DNA from: Halomonas sp. LBP4
Lineage (GTDB): Bacteria > Pseudomonadota > Gammaproteobacteria > Pseudomonadales > Halomonadaceae
Reading direction: 5' to 3'
Assembly (NCBI RefSeq): GCF_003202205.1
Contig: NZ_PDOG01000003.1
Span: 571,403 to 635,402 of the forward strand
DNA length: 64,000 nt
Part shown: piece by piece, positions 17,737 through 27,267 of the stretch
Layout of the letters: every line of letters starts with the position of its first letter
Numbering within the stretch: the first letter of the stretch is position 1
The notes under the pieces: model-generated
What the model was told of the DNA's origin: nothing
Databases searched by the model: none
The model's input: the letters and a program-made list of their open reading frames with translations, nothing else
Program-made: the position numbers and the translations under genes

Positions 17737-18954
17737 ATGAGCGGACCCCTGTCGGGCGTGGTGGTGCTGGATCTCTCGCGGGTGCTGGCCGGGCCCTGGG
17801 CCGGCCAGCTGCTCGCCGACCTGGGCGCCCGGGTGATCAAGATCGAGCATCCCGGGCGCGGCGACGACACCCGCGGCTGGGGCCCGCCCTGGCTGGCGGA
17901 AGACCTCGAGCGGGGCGGCGACGCCGAGCGGGTGGCGGCCTACTTCCTGTGCGCCAACCGCGGCAAGCGTTCGCTGGCCGTGGACATCGCCACGGAAGAG
18001 GGGCAGCGGCTGGTCCGCGAACTGGCGAAGGGCGCCGACATCCTGCTGGAGAACTTCAAGGTCGGCGGCCTGGCCAGGTACGGGCTCGACTATGCCAGCC
18101 TGCACGCCCTCAACCCGCGGCTGATCGGCTGCTCGATCACCGGTTTCGGCCAGGACGGCCCCTACGCCCATCGCGCCGGCTACGACTTCATGATCCAGGC
18201 CATGGGCGGGCTGATGAGCCTCTCCGGCGAGCCCGACGGCATGCCGATGAAGACCGGCGTGGCGATCACCGACGTCATGACCGGGCTCTACGCCGCGGTG
18301 GGCGTGCTGGCGGCGCTGCACGAGCGCGGGCGCACCGGCGTCGGCCGCCATATCGACGTGGCGTTGCTCGACGTCCAGGTGGCCACCCTCGCCAACCAGG
18401 CCCTCAACGCCCTGGTCAGCGGCGTCTCGCCCGAGCGCCACGGCAACGCCCACCCCAATATCGTGCCCTACCAGGCCTTCGCCTGCGCCGACGGCCACCT
18501 GGTGGTCACCGTGGGCAACGACACCCAGTTCGCCCGCTTCGCCAGCCTGCTCGGCCACCCCGAATGGGCCGAGGACCCGGCCTACGCCACCAACGCCGCC
18601 CGGGTCGGCAACCGCGAGGTGCTGGTGCCGCTGATCGCGAAGATCATGCTCACCCGCGGGCGCGACGACTGGCTCGCCGAGTGCGAGGCCCGCGGCATTC
18701 CCGCCGGCCCCATCAACACCCTCAGCGAGGTGTTCGACGACCCCCAGGTACGCCACCGCGGCATGCGGCGTACCCTGTCGCGGGGCGAGCTCGAGGTGCC
18801 CCAGGTCGCCAACCCGCTGCGCTTCGACGGCGAGCCCGCCACCAGCGAGGTCGCCCCGCCGCGGCTCGGCCAGGACAGCGACGCCATCCTGGCCGAGATG
18901 GGCCTCACCGCGGACGACATCGCCCGGCTGAGACGGACAGGGGTGGTGCGCTAA
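17737..18954 (+). CDS. CaiB/BaiF family CoA-transferase, probably succinyl-CoA:glutarate type
   Basis: A 405-residue family III CoA-transferase that moves CoA between carboxylic acids. Conserved features are VVVLDLSRVLAGPWAGQLL, GARVIKIEHPGRGDDTR with the catalytic Asp region downstream (LLENFKVGGLARYGLDY), GFGQDGPYAHRAGYDF, and HIDVALLDVQVATLANQ. The ATG at 17737 has GGAG six bases upstream (17727-17730). Coupling with gcdH suggests glutarate activation using succinyl-CoA, which is inferred from context. A triple REPIN follows its stop. Confidence 0.88.
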   Translation: MSGPLSGVVVLDLSRVLAGPWAGQLLADLGARVIKIEHPGRGDDTRGWGPPWLAEDLERGGDAERVAAYFLCANRGKRSLAVDIATEEGQRLVRELAKGADILLENFKVGGLARYGLDYASLHALNPRLIGCSITGFGQDGPYAHRAGYDFMIQAMGGLMSLSGEPDGMPMKTGVAITDVMTGLYAAVGVLAALHERGRTGVGRHIDVALLDVQVATLANQALNALVSGVSPERHGNAHPNIVPYQAFACADGHLVVTVGNDTQFARFASLLGHPEWAEDPAYATNAARVGNREVLVPLIAKIMLTRGRDDWLAECEARGIPAGPINTLSEVFDDPQVRHRGMRRTLSRGELEVPQVANPLRFDGEPATSEVAPPRLGQDSDAILAEMGLTADDIARLRRTGVVR

Positions 18955-18963
18955 GAAAACCTT

Positions 18964-19026
18964 GGGGTCAGACCCCAAAGGGGGCTTAGGGGTCTGACCC
19001 CTCAGGGGGCTTAGGGGTCTGACCCC
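18964..19026. repeat. 63-bp triple-core REPIN
   Basis: Three perfect GGGGTC(A/T)GACCCC cores start at 18964, 18989 and 19014, i.e. exactly 25 bp apart, between the converging CoA-transferase and ppsR genes. Confidence 0.92.
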
Positions 19027-19036
19027 TCAGGGGGCT

Positions 19037-19870
19037 TCAGCGCGGCGAGAAGCGCCTTGTGAGCCCCATCTCGGCGATCATCCGGGTGGAGATCTCCTCC
19101 ACCGAGAAGCGGGTGGTATCGATGAAGGGGATGTGCTTCTGGCGGTAGAGCCCCTCGGCCTGGCCGACCTCCTGCACGCACTGGTCCATGGAGCTGTAGC
19201 GGCTGTTGGGGCGGCGCTCGTGGCGGATCGCCGCCAGGCGGCGGGCGTCGATGGTCAGCCCGAACAGCTTGTGGCGATGGGCCGCCAGGGCCCGGGGCAA
19301 CCTGAGACTGCCGTCCTCGTCGAGGTCGTCCTCGGTGAGCGGGTAGTTGGCCGCGCGGATGCCGAACTGCAACGCCAGGTAGAGCGAGGTCGGCGTCTTG
19401 CCGCAGCGCGAGACGCCGATCAGGATCACGTCGGCCTTGCCGTACTGGTGGGTGTGGGCACCGTCGTCATTGTCCAACGCGAAGTGCACCGAGTGGATGC
19501 GGTCCATGTAGACCTCATCCTTGCCGATGGAGTGGGTGCGGCCCACGGTGTAGCTGGAGTGGGTCTCCAGTTCCTGCTCCAGGGGCGCGAGGAAGGTCGA
19601 GAAGATGTCGATCTTGAAGCCGATGGCGCCGCGGATCACCTCGCGGATCTTCTCGTCGACGATGGTATCGATGATGATCGGCTGTTCCCCGTCGTGAACG
19701 GCCGTGGCCTCGATCACCTCCGCCAGGGCGCGGGCCTTGTCGACCGAGTCGATGTAGGGCTTGGTGATCATGCGGATCTCGACGTTCTCGAACTGGGCCA
19801 GCAGGCTGCGGCCCAGGCTCTCGGCGGTGATGCCGGTGCCGTCGGAGATGAAGAAGGCGGTACGGGTCAT
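19037..19870 (-). CDS. ppsR: PEP synthase regulatory protein (kinase/pyrophosphorylase)
   Basis: A 277-residue bifunctional DUF299 protein that inactivates and reactivates PEP synthase by ADP-dependent threonine phosphorylation and phosphate-dependent dephosphorylation. It begins [20 protein letters not shown] and carries the P-loop [15 protein letters not shown] near residue 150, followed by GIRAANYPL. The ATG at 19870 starts the conserved domain; upstream in-frame sequence to 20071 is not conserved-looking. It is divergent from its target gene ppsA, sharing a ~275-base intergenic region. Confidence 0.95.
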   Translation of the reverse strand: MTRTAFFISDGTGITAESLGRSLLAQFENVEIRMITKPYIDSVDKARALAEVIEATAVHDGEQPIIIDTIVDEKIREVIRGAIGFKIDIFSTFLAPLEQELETHSSYTVGRTHSIGKDEVYMDRIHSVHFALDNDDGAHTHQYGKADVILIGVSRCGKTPTSLYLALQFGIRAANYPLTEDDLDEDGSLRLPRALAAHRHKLFGLTIDARRLAAIRHERRPNSRYSSMDQCVQEVGQAEGLYRQKHIPFIDTTRFSVEEISTRMIAEMGLTRRFSPR

Positions 19871-20144
19871 GGTCGGTCCAGTCGCTCGGGCGGGAGATGG
19901 GGCCCATTGTCGATGCTGGCCAGGCCGCGGACAAGCGGCGGGACCTTTGTGCTCCCGGCCCTTGCCACTACAGAAAACCGGCGAATCGGCCGATTGTTGT
20001 AAAAATCCTCCAGTGACTTCGATGTTAGACCAATGGCGAATATGGTTGGCCGCTGTTAGAGTCGCGACCATCCCTTCATGCCCAAGCGACCGGCACCGTC
20101 ATCCGGCATGAAGCACCTATCGTCGATATATACTCGGAGGTCAC

Positions 20145-22517
20145 GTGGACGATTACATTCTGTGGTTCGATCAGTTGGGCATGGACGACGTCGAGCGGGT
20201 CGGTGGCAAGAACGCCTCCCTCGGCGAGATGATCTCGAACCTCTCCGGTGCCGGTGTCACCGTGCCCGGCGGGTTCGCCACCACGGCCCACGCCTACCGG
20301 GAATTCCTCTCCCACGAAGGGCTCAACGACCGGATCAACCAGGCGCTGGCCCGGCTCGACGTCGACGACGTGGGCGAGCTGGCCCGCGTCGGCGCCGAGA
20401 TCCGCCAGTGGGTGATCGACACCCCGCTGCCGCCGCTCTTCGAGGAGCACCTGCGCACGGCCTACGACAAGCTCGTCACCCAGCACCCCAACCTAAAGGC
20501 CGCGGTGCGCAGCTCGGCCACCGCCGAGGACCTGCCGGACGCCTCCTTCGCCGGCCAGCAGGAGACCTTCCTCAACATCGAGGGCTTCGACAACATCAAG
20601 CGCGCGGTGCACGAGGTGTTCGCCTCGCTGTTCAACGACCGCGCCATCTCCTACCGCGTGCACCGCGGCTACGCCCACGAGAACGTGGCGCTCTCCGCCG
20701 GCATCCAGAAGATGGTGCGCTCCGAGACCGGCGCCTCCGGCGTGATGTTCACCCTGGACACAGAGTCCGGCTACCGCGATGCGGTCTTCGTCACCGCCTC
20801 CTGGGGGCTGGGCGAGACCGTGGTGCAGGGGGCGGTCAACCCCGACGAGTTCTACGTGCACAAGCCGACGCTGGCCGCCGGCCGCCCCGCCGTGCTGCGC
20901 CGCAACCTGGGCTCCAAGCTGATCAAGATGGTCTACACCGACGATGCCAGTGCCGGCAAGTCGGTGGCCACCGTGGATGTCCCGCTCAAGGAGCGCGGAC
21001 GCTTCTGTGTCAACGACGACCAGGTGATGGCCCTGGCCCGCCAGGCGGTGACCATCGAGCAGCACTACGGTCGCCCCATGGACATCGAGTGGGCGCTGGA
21101 CGGCGACGACGGCCAGCTCTACATCGTCCAGGCCCGTCCCGAGACCGTGGTCTCCCAGCAGGAGGGCGGCAAGCTCGAGCGCTTCCAGCTCAAGGAGAAG
21201 GGCCGCACCCTGGTGGCCGGCCGCGCCATCGGCCAGCGCATCGGCAGCGGGGCGGTGAAGATCGTCTTCTCGCCGGACGACATGGACAAGGTCAAGCCGG
21301 GCGACGTCCTGGTCACCGACATGACCGACCCCGACTGGGAGCCGATCATGAAGCGGGCCTCGGCGATCGTCACCAACCGCGGCGGCCGTACCTGCCACGC
21401 GGCGATCATCGCCCGCGAGCTGGGCATTCCCGCGGTGGTCGGCTGCGGCGAGGCCACCGAGCTGCTCCCCGAGGGCCGCGACGTCACCGTCTCCTGCGCC
21501 GAGGGCGATGCCGGCCACGTCTACGAGGGGCTGCTCGAGTTCGACCGCCGGGTGACCAGCGTCGACGCCATGCCCGAGATCCCGTTCAAGATCATGATGA
21601 ACGTGGGCAACCCGGACCGCGCCTTCGGTTTCGCCGGCCTGCCCAATGCCGGCGTCGGCCTGGCACGCCTCGAGTTCATCATCAACCGCATGATCGGCGT
21701 GCACCCCAAGGCGCTGCTCGAGTACGACACCCTGCCGGCCGACCTGCAGCAGACCATCGACCTGCGCACCGCCGGCTACACCGATCCGGTCGGCTTCTAC
21801 GTCGACAAGCTGGTCGAAGGCATCGCCACCCTGGCCGCCGCCTTCCACCCCCAGCCGGTCATCGTGCGGCTGTCGGACTTCAAGTCCAACGAGTACGAGA
21901 ACCTGATCGGCGGCAAGCTCTACGAGCCCGGCGAAGAGAACCCGATGCTCGGCTTCCGCGGCGCCGCGCGCTACATCTCCGACTCCTTCCGTCCCTGCTT
22001 CGAGCTGGAGTGCCGGGCGCTCAAGCGCGTGCGCGAGGAGATGGGCCTGGACAACATCCAGATCATGGTGCCCTTCGTGCGCACCACCGACGAGGCCCGC
22101 GAGGTGGTCGAGCTGCTCGCCGCCAACGGCCTGGCCCGCGGCGACAACGGGCTCAAGGTGATCATGATGTGCGAGCTGCCGGCCAACGCCCTGCTCGCCG
22201 ACGAGTTCCTCGAGCACTTCGACGGCTTCTCCATCGGCTCCAACGACCTGACCCAGCTCACCCTCGGCCTCGACCGCGACTCCGGCATCGTCGCCCACCT
22301 CTTCGACGAGCGGAACCCGGCGGTCAAGAAGCTGCTGGCCATGGCGATCCAGGCCTGCAAGGCCCAGGGCAAGTACGTCGGCATCTGTGGCCAGGGCCCG
22401 TCGGACCACCCGGACCTCGCCAAGTGGCTGATGGAGCAGGGCATCGACTCGGTCTCGCTCAACCCCGACGCCGTCCTCGAGACCTGGTTCATGCTCGCCG
22501 GCGAGACCCTCGGCTAA
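20145..22517 (+). CDS. ppsA: Phosphoenolpyruvate synthase
   Basis: A 790-residue enzyme making PEP from pyruvate and ATP with release of AMP and phosphate, needed for gluconeogenesis. Domains in order are the ATP-grasp nucleotide-binding domain ([31 protein letters not shown]), the swivelling phosphohistidine domain ([20 protein letters not shown], His phosphorylated and preceding Thr regulated by PpsR), and the PEP-binding barrel ending in [20 protein letters not shown]. The start is GTG at 20145 with a CGGAGG site at 20135-20140. It is divergent from ppsR, its post-translational regulator. Confidence 0.97.
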   Translation: MDDYILWFDQLGMDDVERVGGKNASLGEMISNLSGAGVTVPGGFATTAHAYREFLSHEGLNDRINQALARLDVDDVGELARVGAEIRQWVIDTPLPPLFEEHLRTAYDKLVTQHPNLKAAVRSSATAEDLPDASFAGQQETFLNIEGFDNIKRAVHEVFASLFNDRAISYRVHRGYAHENVALSAGIQKMVRSETGASGVMFTLDTESGYRDAVFVTASWGLGETVVQGAVNPDEFYVHKPTLAAGRPAVLRRNLGSKLIKMVYTDDASAGKSVATVDVPLKERGRFCVNDDQVMALARQAVTIEQHYGRPMDIEWALDGDDGQLYIVQARPETVVSQQEGGKLERFQLKEKGRTLVAGRAIGQRIGSGAVKIVFSPDDMDKVKPGDVLVTDMTDPDWEPIMKRASAIVTNRGGRTCHAAIIARELGIPAVVGCGEATELLPEGRDVTVSCAEGDAGHVYEGLLEFDRRVTSVDAMPEIPFKIMMNVGNPDRAFGFAGLPNAGVGLARLEFIINRMIGVHPKALLEYDTLPADLQQTIDLRTAGYTDPVGFYVDKLVEGIATLAAAFHPQPVIVRLSDFKSNEYENLIGGKLYEPGEENPMLGFRGAARYISDSFRPCFELECRALKRVREEMGLDNIQIMVPFVRTTDEAREVVELLAANGLARGDNGLKVIMMCELPANALLADEFLEHFDGFSIGSNDLTQLTLGLDRDSGIVAHLFDERNPAVKKLLAMAIQACKAQGKYVGICGQGPSDHPDLAKWLMEQGIDSVSLNPDAVLETWFMLAGETLG

Positions 22518-22526
22518 GCCCCCTGT

Positions 22527-22564
22527 GGGGTCAGACCCCAAAATTGACTTAGGGGTCTGACCCC
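22527..22564. repeat. 38-bp REPIN
   Basis: Two perfect cores (22527 and 22552) with spacer AAAATTGACTTA-like sequence lie between ppsA and ggt. Confidence 0.92.
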
Positions 22565-22670
22565 GATGCAGGACCACGCCCGGCCGACGCGAGTCAGCCG
22601 GGCGTCTCGTATGCGTTATCGCCTATGCTGTTACTCTCCGTTCCGCCAACGACTACAAGGAGAGTTGCCC

Positions 22671-24512
22671 ATGACGACCCCCGCCATGCCCTTCCGCCGT
22701 TGCGTGCTGGTGCCGGTCACCGCGGCGCTGATGATCGGCCTGCCGCTGTCGGCCCCGGCCGAGGTCGAGACCGAGGAGGCCTTCGCGTACGACATTCCGG
22801 CCATCGCGCCGGAAGTCAGCTCCGGCTTCGAGGAGAAGCCGGGCTGGGCCACCGAGCGCTTCGCGGTGGCGGCGGCCAACCCGCTGGCCACCGACGCCGG
22901 CTATCAGGTGCTCAAGGCGGGGGGCAGCGCCATCGATGCGGCCATCGCCGTGCAGATGGTGCTGACCCTGGTGGAGCCGCAGTCGAGCGGCATCGGCGGC
23001 GGGGCCTTCCTGATGCACTTCGACGGCGAGGAGGTCACGGCCTTCGACGGTCGCGAGACGGCCCCGGGCGAGGTGGACGAAAGCCTCTTCCTGGACGAGG
23101 AGGGCGAGCCGCTGGCGTTCATGGATGCCGCCGCCAGCGGCCTCTCGGTGGGGGTGCCCGGCACGGTGCGCATGCTGGAGATGGCCCACAAGGAGCACGG
23201 CAAGCTGCCCTGGGCCGAGCTCTTCGCCCCGGCCATCGCCCTGGCCGAGCAGGGCTTCCCGGTCAGCCCGCGGCTGCACTCCAGCCTGGCGGGGGAGGAG
23301 CGGCTGCGCGACGACCCGCTCGCCGGTGGCTTCTACTACGATGACGACGGCGCGCCCCTGGCGGTGGGCCACGAACTCAAGAACCCGGCGCTGGCGGCCA
23401 TCCTGGGCGAGATCGCCGAGAACGGCAGCAAAGCGCTGCATACCGGCCCCATCGCCGAGGACCTGGTGTTCCGGGTGCAGGAACACCACGAGCGCCCCGG
23501 CCGCCTGAGTCTCGAGGACCTGGCGAGCTATGCGGCCAAGGCGCGCGACCCGCTGTGTACCGACTGGCAGGCCTACAGCGTGTGCGGCTTCCCGCCGCCA
23601 TCTTCCGGCCACCTGACCGTGATGCAGATTCTCGGCATCCTCGAGCACCTGCCGGCCGTGGAGGAGCCGCTGGTGGACGGCCTGCCCGGCGAGGCCTGGT
23701 TGCACCAGTTCCTCGAGGCGTCCCGGCTGGCCTTCGCCGACCGCGGCAAGTACATCGCCGACCCGGCGTTCGTCGACCCCCCCGGCGGCGGCTGGTCGAG
23801 CATGCTCGACCCCGACTACCTGGCCCTGCGCGCCGACCTGGTCGGCGACGAGAGCCTGGGCAGCGACGGGGCCACGCCCGGCAACCCCGGGAAGCTGGCC
23901 ACCGCCTGGGCGGTACAGCCCGACCAGCCCGAGTACGGCACCAGCCATATCAGCATCATCGACGAGGAGGGCAACGCCATCGCCATGACCACCACCATCG
24001 AGTCGGCCTTCGGCTCGCGGATCATGGCCGACGGCGGCACCGGCCTGCCCGGTGGCTACCTGCTCAACAACGAGCTCACCGACTTCTCCTTCACCCCCGA
24101 GGACGAGAGGGGCAGCCCCATCGCCAACCGCGTCGAGCCACGCAAGCGGCCGCGCTCGAGCATGAGCCCCACCCTGGTCTTCGAGCGTGACGGCGGCGAG
24201 CTGGTGGCGAGCCTGGGCTCCCCGGGCGGCGCGGCGATCATCCACTACACCGCCAAGGCGCTGGTGGCCATGCTCGACTGGGGGCTCGACGCCCAGCAGG
24301 CGCTCGACCTGCCCCACGCCATCACCCTGGGCGGGCCGGTGTTCCTGGAGGCGGGGCGCTACCCGGCCGCGACCCTGGAGGCGCTCAACGCCCGCGGCCA
24401 TGACGCCAGCGAGCGCGAGCTGGTGAGCGGCCTGCAGGCGATCCAGCGCACCGAGGCGGGCTTCTTCGGCGGCGCCGACCCGCGCCGCGAAGGGGTGGTG
24501 ATGGGCGATTAG
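22671..24512 (+). CDS. ggt: Gamma-glutamyltransferase
   Basis: A 613-residue periplasmic N-terminal-nucleophile hydrolase that cleaves gamma-glutamyl bonds, for example of glutathione. A signal peptide is evident (FRRCVLVPVTAALMIGLPLS followed by APA). The precursor is autocleaved before the threonine of YGTSHISIIDEEGN (residue ~425), giving the large and small subunits. Other motifs are SSGIGGGAFL and PGGAAIIHYTAK. The ATG at 22671 has an AAGGAGAG site upstream. Its stop overlaps the convergent phosphodiesterase stop by four bases. Confidence 0.95.
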   Translation: MTTPAMPFRRCVLVPVTAALMIGLPLSAPAEVETEEAFAYDIPAIAPEVSSGFEEKPGWATERFAVAAANPLATDAGYQVLKAGGSAIDAAIAVQMVLTLVEPQSSGIGGGAFLMHFDGEEVTAFDGRETAPGEVDESLFLDEEGEPLAFMDAAASGLSVGVPGTVRMLEMAHKEHGKLPWAELFAPAIALAEQGFPVSPRLHSSLAGEERLRDDPLAGGFYYDDDGAPLAVGHELKNPALAAILGEIAENGSKALHTGPIAEDLVFRVQEHHERPGRLSLEDLASYAAKARDPLCTDWQAYSVCGFPPPSSGHLTVMQILGILEHLPAVEEPLVDGLPGEAWLHQFLEASRLAFADRGKYIADPAFVDPPGGGWSSMLDPDYLALRADLVGDESLGSDGATPGNPGKLATAWAVQPDQPEYGTSHISIIDEEGNAIAMTTTIESAFGSRIMADGGTGLPGGYLLNNELTDFSFTPEDERGSPIANRVEPRKRPRSSMSPTLVFERDGGELVASLGSPGGAAIIHYTAKALVAMLDWGLDAQQALDLPHAITLGGPVFLEAGRYPAATLEALNARGHDASERELVSGLQAIQRTEAGFFGGADPRREGVVMGD

Positions 24513-26392
24513 GTCCTCAGCCAGTTGCGCAACTTGACCAGCAGCAGGGCGCCGTCGCTGAGGTCCCGGCGGTCGTCGATCAGCTCGGCGAGCAGCTCGG
24601 GGCGGTCGGTGATGATGGCATCGACCCCCAGGTCGATCAGCTGCGACATCCGCGTCCGGTTGTTGATGGTCCAGGCGTGCAACTCGTAGCCGTAGACCTG
24701 GGCGAGGCGGATCTCGTTCTCGGTGATGCGGTTGTGGCGCAACCCCAGGGCATCGAAGCTGCGGCGATCCAGGGTGCCGGGCAGGATCAGCTGGGCCAGC
24801 AGGGTGGTCTTGAGGGCGGGTTCCCGCGCCTTGATCTCCGGCAACAGCGATGGCGACATGGTGGCCAGGCGCGTCTCGCCGAACACGTCCGGATCGCCGC
24901 AGGCCGCGGCCTCGAGGGCGTTGAGGGTGGCGCCCAGGCAGGCGGCACGTGCCTCGGCTTCCCGGTGCAGGGCCTCGATCACCGCCTCGACCAGGGCCAC
25001 CTCGCGACCCGGGTCGGGCTTCATGTCGATCATCAGGCGGCTGCGGCCGCGTACCGCCGCCAGCGCCTCGTCGAGGCCGGGGATCCGCTCGCCGACGAAG
25101 GCATCCCCGAACCAACTGCCCACGTCGAAGGCGGCCAGTTCCTCGCGGCCCAGCTCGCGCAGGTCCCGGGGGTCGCCGGTCAGCCGGGTGAGGCTGCGGT
25201 CGTGGTAGAGCACCACCTGCTCGTCGGCGGTGAGGCGCACGTCGATCTCCACGTAGTCGGCGCCATCTGCCACGGCGCGTTTCACCGCGGCCAGGGTGTT
25301 CTCGGGTGCGACCAGGGAACTGCCGCGATGGGCGATGTTGGTCACCCGGTCGCGAAGCTCGAAGCTGTTGACGATCAACCAGGCCTGGAAGAGGGCAAAG
25401 GCGATCACGCCGAGCTCCACCCCCCAGGCCAGTCGGCCCGGGTGGGCGTCCGCCGGCGGTGGGGCGGGGCGCGGCTCGCGATGGGCCAGGCGCAGGTAGA
25501 GGCAGGCACCGAGCAGGGCGTTGGCGGCGATGCCGACGAAGGTGATGGCGAGCGTCAGCAGCACATAGGCGGTGAGATAGCCGAACATGGCCGGGATGAG
25601 CACCGCGTTGCGCTCCGGCAGCCACCACAGCATCGGCGTGAAGACCCGGTCGAACAGGCTGGTGGCCAGGAACGGCAGGGCGATGATCACCACCAGCAGG
25701 GCGATCACCGCCACGGCGATGTGGTGGCGGCGGCTGCGGGTCAGGTGGTGGCTGCGGGTCAGGGCCTTCAGCGGCGAGAGGTTCTCGATGACGACCAGCG
25801 GCAGGGCGAGGATCCAGCGGAAGTAGAGGGTCGCGGCCAGCGCCACCCAGATCACCAGCAGCGGGCTGGCCACGGCGAGGAACTGCCACATCGCCGGCGG
25901 GCGAACGCGCTGCACGTAGTAGGGGTCCAGGCCGCCGAGGAAGGCGCCGTAGAGCCAGGCCACGGCGAAGGCCACCGGGATCAGCAGCAGCAGGTGGGTG
26001 CCGACCTGGACCACCACCAGGCCCGCCAGTGCGGGCAGGCGGTGCAGGGTCGCCCAGAGCGACTCGAAGGCGAGCCAGTAGTGGTTGTCCCGCGGGCGGA
26101 TCGCCACCAGGATCATCCCGGCCTGCTGCAGGTAGAGCACCAGGAAGGTCAGGCCGATGGCCGCCAGCAGCCAGAGCATGCCGCCGGTGCTCATCAGGAT
26201 GTCGACCAGCTCGGCGTTGGTCAGCACCGGCCGGCCGAACTGGCCCAGCAGGCGCGTCAGGGTCCAGGCCACCGCGGGCAGCACCAGGCTCGAGGCCAGC
26301 AGGGTGAAGAAGAGGTGGTAGGCCACCAGAGGACGCAGATGCTCGCGCAGGCTGCGCAGCACCGCGTGACTCAGTTGCGGAAGGGCCAGCAT
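24509..26392 (-). CDS. Membrane-anchored glycerophosphodiester phosphodiesterase
   Basis: A 627-residue two-part protein. Residues ~15-330 hold several hydrophobic helices, a DUF-type membrane domain found in GDPD proteins of this architecture. Residues ~365-600 are a GDPD catalytic domain: NIAHRGSSLVAPENTL contains the catalytic His-Arg and Glu, followed by VEIDVRLTADEQVVLYHD with metal-binding Glu/Asp and second His, and LHAWTINNRTRMSQLIDLGVD-type ending. It would hydrolyse glycerophosphodiesters at the membrane. It is convergent with ggt with a 4-base overlap. Confidence 0.9.
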   Translation of the reverse strand: MLALPQLSHAVLRSLREHLRPLVAYHLFFTLLASSLVLPAVAWTLTRLLGQFGRPVLTNAELVDILMSTGGMLWLLAAIGLTFLVLYLQQAGMILVAIRPRDNHYWLAFESLWATLHRLPALAGLVVVQVGTHLLLLIPVAFAVAWLYGAFLGGLDPYYVQRVRPPAMWQFLAVASPLLVIWVALAATLYFRWILALPLVVIENLSPLKALTRSHHLTRSRRHHIAVAVIALLVVIIALPFLATSLFDRVFTPMLWWLPERNAVLIPAMFGYLTAYVLLTLAITFVGIAANALLGACLYLRLAHREPRPAPPPADAHPGRLAWGVELGVIAFALFQAWLIVNSFELRDRVTNIAHRGSSLVAPENTLAAVKRAVADGADYVEIDVRLTADEQVVLYHDRSLTRLTGDPRDLRELGREELAAFDVGSWFGDAFVGERIPGLDEALAAVRGRSRLMIDMKPDPGREVALVEAVIEALHREAEARAACLGATLNALEAAACGDPDVFGETRLATMSPSLLPEIKAREPALKTTLLAQLILPGTLDRRSFDALGLRHNRITENEIRLAQVYGYELHAWTINNRTRMSQLIDLGVDAIITDRPELLAELIDDRRDLSDGALLLVKLRNWLRT

Positions 26393-26475
26393 GGGCAGGG
26401 TGTCATGGTGGGTCGCATGGCATCAGGGTGGCACCGCCAGGACCCGCCAGGCAAGTCGGCCGGATTCAGGCAGTT

Positions 26476-26513
26476 GGGGTCAGACCCCTAAATCCGCTTT
26501 GGGGTCTGACCCC
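26476..26513. repeat. 38-bp REPIN
   Basis: Two perfect cores at 26476 and 26501 lie just after the end of the rraA-like gene. Confidence 0.92.
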
Positions 26514-26522
26514 ACAGGGTGG

Positions 26523-27011
26523 TTAGCCTTCCAGCGGCAGCCGTGCCTCGGCGACGAGGATGCCGTTGTTGTCGGCGTAGAGCCACTGGCCCGGGGTCAG
26601 GGTCACGCCGGCGAAGGTGACCGGGACGTCACGCTGGCCTTCGCCGCGCTTCTCGCTCTTGCGCGGGTGGGCGCCGAGCGCCTGGACGCCGAGCCCGGTC
26701 TCGGCCAGCACGTCGACGTCGCGCACGCAGCCGTACATCACCACGCCGGCCCAGCCGTTCTCCAGCGCCTGCTCGGCCAGCATGTCGCCGAGCATCGCGC
26801 AGCGCTGGGAGCCGCCGGCATCCACCACCAGCACCGCGCCCTCGCCGGCTTCGCCGACCGCCTGCTTGACCAGGGAGTTGTCCTCGAAGCACTTGACGGT
26901 GCGGATCGGGCCAGAGAAGGCCTCGAGGCCGCCGAAGTTGATGAAGATCGGGTCGAGGACCCGGACCTCGGGGTGGGCGTCGCAGATATCCGGGGTGATG
27001 ATAGGACTCAT
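26523..27011 (-). CDS. rraA: RraA-like protein (RNase E regulator / oxaloacetate decarboxylase family)
   Basis: A 162-residue protein of the RraA/HMG-aldolase family, close to the length of E. coli RraA, which binds and inhibits RNase E. Seen are [16 protein letters not shown], the glycine-rich [22 protein letters not shown], and [18 protein letters not shown] with the conserved Arg-Asp pair of the family. The start at 27011 follows an AAGGAG site at the right spacing. A 38-bp REPIN sits on each side of the gene. Some family members are aldolases or decarboxylases, so the RNase E role is not certain. Confidence 0.85.
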   Translation of the reverse strand: MSPIITPDICDAHPEVRVLDPIFINFGGLEAFSGPIRTVKCFEDNSLVKQAVGEAGEGAVLVVDAGGSQRCAMLGDMLAEQALENGWAGVVMYGCVRDVDVLAETGLGVQALGAHPRKSEKRGEGQRDVPVTFAGVTLTPGQWLYADNNGILVAEARLPLEG

Positions 27012-27066
27012 GGGGGGCTCCTTGCTCATGGGATCGATGCCCGATGATGCCACGGATTTCGATTTT

Positions 27067-27104
27067 GGGGTCAGACCCCAAAGCGGATTTTGGGGTCTGA
27101 CCCT
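27067..27104. repeat. 38-bp REPIN
   Basis: Two cores at 27067 and 27092 (the second ending CCCT) lie upstream of rraA and before the effector gene. Confidence 0.9.
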
Positions 27105-27267
27105 GAGGAATCCTGAGGCCTCCGCCGCCAATCTCGCACCCCTTTTATGAGTGCTCGCTTATGGCGATGTAAGCGATCGGCTATGGTGCCGGCCGTCGAT
27201 ATCCGTAACCTGATCGGTGTGTCACGCAACCGGCAAGGCGCGCGGCAGAGGGCAGGGAGGCGCGACC

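Noticed and set aside
20078..22577. Long open frames (694 and 824 codons) overlapping ppsA in other frames
   Set aside because: PpsA is unambiguous; these frames are Gly/Ala/Arg-rich shadows with no domains.
22653..25889. A 1078-codon open frame on the minus strand across ggt and the phosphodiesterase gene
   Set aside because: It is antisense to two well-conserved genes (ggt) and out of frame with the phosphodiesterase; composition is the repetitive pattern expected from high-GC shadow frames.
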